This document shows, piece by piece, positions 12,681 through 12,833 of a stretch of 12,833 nt of DNA. Each line of letters begins with the position of its first letter. The stretch's first letter is position 1. The position numbers were made by a program, and so were the translations under genes. The notes under the pieces are model-generated. The model saw nothing but the letters and a program-made list of their open reading frames with translations. It was not told where the DNA came from and searched no databases. Source of the stretch: an uncultured Oscillospiraceae bacterium (GTDB lineage Bacteria > Bacillota > Clostridia > Oscillospirales > Oscillospiraceae); the NCBI GenBank assembly GCA_900757415.1, contig CAAENU010000022.1, positions 1-12,833 of the forward strand, given 5' to 3'.

Positions 12681-12833
12681 TCAGCCGAACAGAACTTTGG
12701 CGGAAAACACCAATTCGTCCCTTGTTTCGTTTCGGCGGCGGGCGTCTACCCGGAGGCAGTTGTCCTCCACAAAGTCCCAGTGCAGGTCAAGGCGCTGTCC
12801 CTCCCGCGCTTCGCTGTGGTAGCGCACGGCAAA
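12681..12833 (-). CDS. C-terminal part of a possible acyl-ACP thioesterase-like protein
   Basis: The minus strand reads open from the window edge for 50 codons to a TGA (complement of 12681-12683), so the gene's start lies outside. The translated end begins FAVRYHSEAREGQRLDLHW and finishes DELVFSAKVLFG. The pattern Y-x-x-E-x-x-x-G-Q/D followed by alternating beta strands resembles hotdog-fold acyl-ACP thioesterases, where an 'IxYxxEVxxGD' strand is common. That would make it an enzyme releasing fatty acids from acyl carrier protein in the cytoplasm. The match is short and from memory, so the family call is tentative. The coding status is supported by its codon periodicity and by GC content matching the upstream genes. 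It converges on the cassette. Confidence 0.55.
   Translation of the reverse strand, partial: FAVRYHSEAREGQRLDLHWDFVEDNCLRVDARRRNETRDELVFSAKVLFG

Overview
The window looks like chromosomal DNA of a fairly GC-rich low-G+C-lineage Firmicute, most likely an anaerobic gut clostridium of the Oscillospiraceae/Ruminococcaceae type. This is an inference. It rests on strong AGGAGG-type ribosome sites, sigma-A-like promoters, very large Gram-positive secreted proteins, Pro/Thr/Glu-rich linkers and an oxygen-sensitive radical SAM enzyme. No ribosomal or housekeeping marker gene is present to fix the taxon.

Layout. Bases 17-98 hold a compact palindromic element that can fold as a three-armed cloverleaf closed by an outer stem. 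A sigma-A-type promoter (204-232) then drives a 1046-residue secreted protein (267-3407) with CARDB-like and fibronectin III modules and a C-terminal right-handed beta-helix resembling GH28/GH49 polysaccharide hydrolases. A strong terminator follows (3459-3493). A second promoter (3650-3678) and a GC-rich, possibly pseudoknotted leader precede a 1778-residue secreted modular protein (3824-9160). Only 14 bases later begins a run of four small to medium genes: a 75-residue peptide with the look of a RiPP precursor (9175-9402), an HPr-kinase-like P-loop protein (9463-10308), a radical SAM/SPASM enzyme (10324-11451) and a membrane-anchored extracellular protein (11463-12398). A perfect 18-bp hairpin terminator ends the unit (12407-12448).

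The right end (12449-12680) is AT-rich and non-coding. It carries two directly abutting consensus DnaA boxes, a third near-match and an inverted repeat made of box-like sequence. The window closes with the C-terminal 50 codons of a minus-strand gene, possibly an acyl-ACP thioesterase-like protein.

How the genes may work together: the giant protein, peptide, kinase-like protein, radical SAM protein and membrane protein are all on one strand with short gaps and one terminal terminator, so they plausibly form one operon. The most interesting candidate system is a peptide-maturation cassette. In it a radical SAM/SPASM enzyme and an HprK-like kinase would act on the small aromatic, Cys-containing peptide that ends in serine. 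Unusually, the cassette sits behind a very large extracellular protein. No peptidase or exporter for the peptide is visible in the window.
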